From Candidatus Adiutrix sp. (lineage in GTDB: Bacteria; Desulfobacterota; Desulfarculia; Adiutricales; Adiutricaceae), in assembly GCA_031286085.1 (NCBI GenBank), contig JAITUX010000081.1, forward strand, positions 1 to 5,173: a stretch of 5,173 nt of DNA, read 5' to 3'. Numbering within the stretch: position 1 is the first letter of the stretch; each line of letters begins with the position of its first letter. The position numbers and the translations under genes were made by a program. This document shows positions 4,916-5,173 of the stretch, piece after piece. The notes beneath the pieces are model-generated. The model was not told the origin of the DNA, searched no databases, and was given only the letters and a program-made list of their open reading frames with translations.

Positions 4916-5173
4916 TCAGCCCTTGAAAACCCTTTTAAGGCGGCCGAACAGGCCCGAGGTGTCGGCCTCCTCCGCCTGGGGCGGGGCCTCCGGCCCGGCG
5001 GGCTCGGCTCCGCCCTGGAGAGCGCGGCGGTAAAAGGGATCGACCTTGGCCTTGAGCAATTGGCTGAGCCCTTTTTCGCCGGGCCTTACCTGGGTGAAGT
5101 CAACGGCCTGGCCTTTCGGGGCGTGGCGGTTCACCAGGGGGGCCATCCGGTGGAGCATTTCGGAGATATCCGA
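4916..5173 (-). CDS. Unrecognised protein, C-terminal 85 residues (start beyond right edge)
   Basis: The reading frame is open to the right edge, with five codons (SDISE) before an internal ATG at 5158, so the window most likely holds only the C-terminal part of a longer protein. I do not recognise the family. Visible features are a globular-looking part of about 55 residues including VDFTQVRPGEKGLSQLLKAK, then a proline-, alanine- and glutamate-rich linker (about residues 56-72), then a short basic tail SGLFGRLKRVFKG with alternating hydrophobic and positive residues. Such tails can act as membrane-binding amphipathic helices, but that is inference. It is co-directional with the cbi genes and 203 nt upstream of cbiC, with the repeats in between, so membership in the same operon is uncertain. 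Periodicity, strand and high-GC codon choice fit a real gene. Confidence 0.6.
   Translation of the reverse strand, partial: SDISEMLHRMAPLVNRHAPKGQAVDFTQVRPGEKGLSQLLKAKVDPFYRRALQGGAEPAGPEAPPQAEEADTSGLFGRLKRVFKG

Noticed and set aside
4757..5033. Plus-strand frame through both repeats encoding a repeated peptide (FGNLPP...PVARRLWG)
   Set aside because: The 81-nt offset is a multiple of three, so a repeated peptide follows automatically. The first in-frame ATG lies only at 4824, inside the repeat, and the frame continues antisense to the better supported gene at 4916-5173.

Overview
The window is a high-GC stretch (roughly two thirds G+C by eye) in which every supported gene reads on the minus strand. 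It holds the central block of an anaerobic (early cobalt insertion) cobalamin corrin-ring operon. In transcription order, right to left, the genes are cbiC, cbiD, a fused cbiE-cbiT, cbiF and cbiG. CbiD and CbiG are hallmarks of the oxygen-independent route. That fits an anaerobe; the gene order, the E-T fusion and the base composition suggest a Desulfobacterota-type (delta-proteobacterial) sulfate reducer or relative. This placement is an inference from family knowledge, since no phylogenetic marker is present.

Layout by coordinate: 1-828 cbiG, cut by the left edge; 832-1605 cbiF; 1602-2843 cbiET; 2844-2884 a 41-nt gap with a Shine-Dalgarno sequence; 2885-4030 cbiD; 4014-4712 cbiC with a TTG start; 4713-4915 a 203-nt intergenic region with two tandem copies of an ~81-nt GC-rich element capable of folding; 4916-5173 the C-terminal end of an unrecognised protein. 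The cbi genes are tightly packed (overlap at C/D, 41-nt gap at D/ET, 4-nt overlap at ET/F, 3 nt between F and G), so they are very probably one transcript.

The enzymes act on consecutive ring-contraction and methylation intermediates. CbiF methylates C11 of cobalt-precorrin-4. CbiG opens the delta-lactone of cobalt-precorrin-5A and releases the two-carbon fragment. CbiD methylates C1 of cobalt-precorrin-5B. CbiE and CbiT (one polypeptide here) methylate C5 and C15 and decarboxylate the C12 acetate. CbiC moves the C11 methyl group to C12 to give cobyrinate. CbiH/CobJ, CbiJ, CbiA and the cobalt chelatase are not in the window and may lie beyond the left edge.

The core genes are conventional. 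The least explained part is the duplicated structured repeat just upstream of cbiC, where a B12 riboswitch might be expected but no convincing one is visible. Secondary oddities are a degenerate glycine-rich loop in the CbiE half, a lysine-rich composition of CbiET unlike its neighbours, and an in-frame amber codon as the only stop between cbiF and cbiG.
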